A stretch of 8,883 bases of DNA from Actinomycetota bacterium (GTDB lineage: Bacteria > Actinomycetota > Acidimicrobiia > Acidimicrobiales > Iamiaceae): NCBI GenBank assembly GCA_018268545.1, contig JAFDWI010000048.1, positions 1-8,883 of the forward strand. Reading direction: 5' to 3'. Positions 7,339 through 8,883 of this stretch are shown here, piece by piece. Positions within the stretch are counted from its first letter, which is position 1. Each line of letters opens with the position of its first letter. The notes under the pieces were generated by a model, which saw only the letters and a program-made list of their open reading frames with translations, was not told the origin of the DNA and did not search any database. The translations under genes were made by a program, and so were the position numbers.

Positions 7339-7377
7339 GCGCTAACACGCCCGCGCGGAAGCACACCCGGCAATCGC

Positions 7378-7381
7378 GGAG
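7378..7381 (+). promoter_or_regulatory. Ribosome binding site for the AbiEi-like gene
   Basis: GGAG nine bases before the GTG at 7391 supports that codon as the start. An in-frame TAA at 7343 limits upstream extension and no other start codon lies between them. The ATG at 7409 is the alternative. Confidence 0.55.
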
Positions 7382-7390
7382 ATCCGGTCC

Positions 7391-8293
7391 GTGCTCGCCG
7401 ACCTCGACATGTTCGACCCAACCGACCCTGGCACGGGTGCCAAGGCGACGCTGTCGACCGGCGAAACGATCGACATCGCGCCGCGAATCGAGTCGGGTCA
7501 TCCCATAGCCCACCGCCCCGATCCCCCCGACGGAGCGCTCGGCATCGTCATCGCCCCGAGGATCCCAAAAGTGATGCGCGACGAACTCGACGCGCACGGA
7601 TGGTCCTGGATCGACCGACGCGGGCACATCAAGGTCCGTCACGGTTCGATTTTGATCGACGCCGACATACCCCCTCTCCCCAAAGTCCCGAACGGCCTCC
7701 AGCCGGCCGACCCCTTCGCCGGGCGAGCCGCGCTCACTGTCGCGCTCCTCGCGCTCGAAACGCACCCCGACCCGCTCGGCGGCATCCGAGCCACCGCACG
7801 GGCCATCGGAACTGCTCCAACCACCGCGTCAACCGCGATCAAGCGGTTGATCGAGGCCGGGCTCCTCGGCCGCGACCACCGGGCCGTCGTCCCGGATCTG
7901 TTCTGGGCACTCACCGACCACTGGCACCTCCCGGCGATCGGGCTCGCCACAACCCCGGACGTTCCCGTCGAAGGCGTGGTCCTCGTCGGGAGCCACGCGG
8001 CCGCCGCCCTCCATGCGCCTGCCGTGACCACCGAGAACCACCCGCTGGAACTCCTTGCCGCCGACGATGCAACCGCGCGGCGCATCCTCCGACGCTGCGG
8101 ATCGGCCCCTATCGCCGACGCAGTCGCATACCTTTCGATCGCGCCAACGCCCCTGTCTGCCGCGCCGACCGATCGACACGTGCGCGGGATCCCGCTCGCC
8201 GCCCCGATCGTCATTGCCTTGGGCCTCGCCACCGACTCTGCCCGCGGCGCAGAAATCGTCAGGAACTGGGACTGGCCCGGCCGTGTCTGGTGA
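7391..8293 (+). CDS. Winged-helix protein resembling type IV toxin-antitoxin AbiEi-family antitoxins (orphan)
   Basis: A 300-residue protein, probably a DNA-binding regulator. After a disordered, charged N-terminus (1-48), residues about 50-92 (IVIAPRIPKVMRDELDAHGWSW, then DRRGHIKV) match the pattern of actinobacterial AbiEi-like proteins, in which a conserved segment precedes a helix-turn-helix. The winged helix spans about 113-170 (TARAIGTAPTTASTAIKRLIEAGLL), followed by PDLFWAL. The C-terminal part has GVVLVGSHAAAALHAP (195-210) and ends ALGLATDSARGAEIV...RVW, also typical of that group. I recognise the family by pattern, not by search. AbiEi represses its operon with an AbiEii nucleotidyltransferase toxin, but no such gene follows: a permease fragment starts within 15 bases of the stop. 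It may be a stand-alone regulator or the remnant of a transferred module. Confidence 0.65.
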   Translation: MLADLDMFDPTDPGTGAKATLSTGETIDIAPRIESGHPIAHRPDPPDGALGIVIAPRIPKVMRDELDAHGWSWIDRRGHIKVRHGSILIDADIPPLPKVPNGLQPADPFAGRAALTVALLALETHPDPLGGIRATARAIGTAPTTASTAIKRLIEAGLLGRDHRAVVPDLFWALTDHWHLPAIGLATTPDVPVEGVVLVGSHAAAALHAPAVTTENHPLELLAADDATARRILRRCGSAPIADAVAYLSIAPTPLSAAPTDRHVRGIPLAAPIVIALGLATDSARGAEIVRNWDWPGRVW

Positions 8294-8306
8294 CGGGATC
8301 CCCACC

Positions 8307-8486
8307 GTGAGGCTCGCCGAACCCCAAGCCGATCGCCTCATCGAAGCGATCAGCCGGGCGATCAAGGGCACCCGCGCCCCAAGTGCGGGAGGCATAGCCT
8401 GTGCACTCGGCTCCGCGTCGGTCTGCATCGTCATCGGGCTGATCGCACTCTGCAAGCTCGAAAGTGAGTTCCCCGATGTCATTTGA
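8307..8486 (+). pseudogene. 3'-terminal fragment of a third Wzm-type permease
   Basis: The frame ending at the TGA 8484-8486 encodes about 55 residues (from 8319) that align along their length with the C-terminus of the permease copy at 6334-7190, with one gap and about 23 identities by eye. Shared positions include the GT-PS-G stretch, the last hydrophobic segment, and KLESEFPDVI against KLENEFADVI. No permease-like sequence is visible upstream; the AbiEi-like gene occupies that space in another frame. The rest of the permease therefore appears deleted or replaced, with a junction near 8300. A GTG at 8307 could start a 59-residue single-span peptide, but I see no ribosome binding site and regard it as a relic. 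Confidence 0.75.
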
Positions 8487-8544
8487 ATTGGACGTTGTCC
8501 GACGCATCAGCCATCTGGCTCAGTCGATGCTCACGGGCCGATGA
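8476..8544 (+). other. 22-codon open frame at the expected wzt start, possible wzt relic
   Basis: An ATG overlaps the stop of the permease fragment in the same arrangement as the intact wzm-wzt junction: here ATGTCATTTGA, there ATGTCATCTAG. The frame reads MSFELDVVRRISHLAQSMLTGR and stops at 8542-8544, overlapping the ATG of the next gene as ATGA. The intact Wzt begins MSSSDLALSV, so only the first residues are comparable. It is either a leftover of a deleted wzt gene or a short leader that couples translation to the next gene. I would not call it a functional protein. Confidence 0.4.
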
Positions 8545-8883
8545 TCCAACCGCTTCTCGCCAAGATCCGAACCGCGGGCGTGCCGGGCATCGGGGGCCAG
8601 CGGATCGCCCTGAGTGCACGCCGCGCTCGTTTTGCTTGGATGTCGCCAATCAAGAACGTCCACCGCGACGCCCACATCACCGGCGCGGTGCTCGCGACCG
8701 GTGGCGGCACGATCCGGGTAACCGGGGCATCCCTCGGCTACTGGCCGTCGCCCGACGCGCTCACCAGCTGCGTGTACCTCGAAGCGCGTCACGTCGATTC
8801 AGTCATCGAAATCGGGCGCGACTCGATGATCAACAACGGTACGAGCATCGTGTCCGAAGGCCCTGGAGTGCGCCTCGGCGAAC
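8541..8883 (+). CDS. Sugar O-acyltransferase, hexapeptide-repeat family, N-terminal part (runs off right edge)
   Basis: My translation from the ATG at 8541 gives 114 residues before the window ends. Visible features are an N-terminal helical region, LGYWPSP (65-71), VYLEARHVDSVIEIG (78-92) and INNGTSIVSEGPGVRLGE (98-114). These match the N-terminal half of left-handed beta-helix acetyltransferases of the galactoside/colanic acid O-acetyltransferase type, where a loop before the first coils carries a Y-PSP motif and an INN-TSI segment forms an early coil. The family is usually near 200 residues, so a little under half is missing, including the catalytic His region. Predicted role: O-acetylation of a sugar residue of the polysaccharide, in keeping with the locus. 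The ATG overlaps the 22-codon frame's stop and has no clear ribosome binding site. Confidence 0.75.
   Translation, partial: MIQPLLAKIRTAGVPGIGGQRIALSARRARFAWMSPIKNVHRDAHITGAVLATGGGTIRVTGASLGYWPSPDALTSCVYLEARHVDSVIEIGRDSMINNGTSIVSEGPGVRLGE

Larger units (their letters stand above)
7191..7390. other. Gene-free spacer between the permease copy and the AbiEi-like gene
   Basis: I see no gene in these 200 bases. They hold two direct copies of GCCAGGCC (7228-7235 and 7251-7258) and a short tandem repeat (7322-7338). No T-rich terminator hairpin or clear promoter was found, although a promoter for the next gene is expected here. This may be a scar of the rearrangement that brought the regulator gene in. 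Confidence 0.4.

Noticed and set aside
7191..7390. Insertion sequence or attachment site beside the AbiEi-like gene
   Set aside because: No terminal inverted repeats, transposase remnant, tRNA or target-site duplication could be seen. The short GCCAGGCC and ACTGGAC repeats are too small to support a mobile element.
7639..8482. Minus-strand open frames opposite the AbiEi-like gene, considered as a missing AbiEii toxin
   Set aside because: Their translations are Arg/Ser/Ala-rich and show no nucleotidyltransferase GS-x10-D-x-D motif. They are antisense shadows.

Overview
The window is GC-rich DNA with GTG/TTG starts and tightly overlapping genes, as in a high-GC actinobacterium. An Acidimicrobiia-like lineage is possible, but that is only an impression. 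It is part of a cell-surface polysaccharide locus: a sugar-nucleotide pathway, glycosyltransferases and an ABC-type polysaccharide exporter. No RNA genes, CRISPR array or intact insertion sequence were seen.

Left and middle (about 1-6227, all minus strand, read right to left). The gene order is: hexapeptide N-acyltransferase (5448-6227); a fusion of a short hexapeptide domain to an FdtA/QdtA-type dTDP-4-keto-6-deoxyhexose 3,4-ketoisomerase (4620-5384); a DegT/DnrJ/EryC1 aminotransferase (3500-4630); a Wzm-type permease (2594-3442); a Wzt-type ATPase with a C-terminal carbohydrate-binding domain (1324-2604); a family-2-like glycosyltransferase (437-1327); and a second family-2 glycosyltransferase that leaves the window on the left (1-440). 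Most junctions overlap by 4-11 bases, which suggests one operon with translational coupling. Isomerase, aminotransferase and acyltransferase are the three steps that make a dTDP-3-acetamido-3,6-dideoxyhexose (Fuc3NAc or Qui3NAc). The glycosyltransferases would build the glycan and Wzm/Wzt would export it.

Right (about 6334-8883, plus strand, divergent). This part looks rearranged. It has a second full-length Wzm-like permease gene with a one-base frameshift and no ATPase gene after it. Next is a gene for a winged-helix protein resembling AbiEi-type antitoxins, without a toxin partner. Directly after it lies a 3'-terminal scrap of a third Wzm-like permease, then a tiny open frame starting exactly where a wzt gene would start, then the 5' part of a sugar O-acyltransferase gene that leaves the window on the right.

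The most notable features are the three permease copies in successive states of decay, the orphan AbiEi-like regulator sitting directly beside one of them, and the hexapeptide-isomerase fusion whose short acyltransferase part appears catalytically empty. I did not find a convincing wholly new system.
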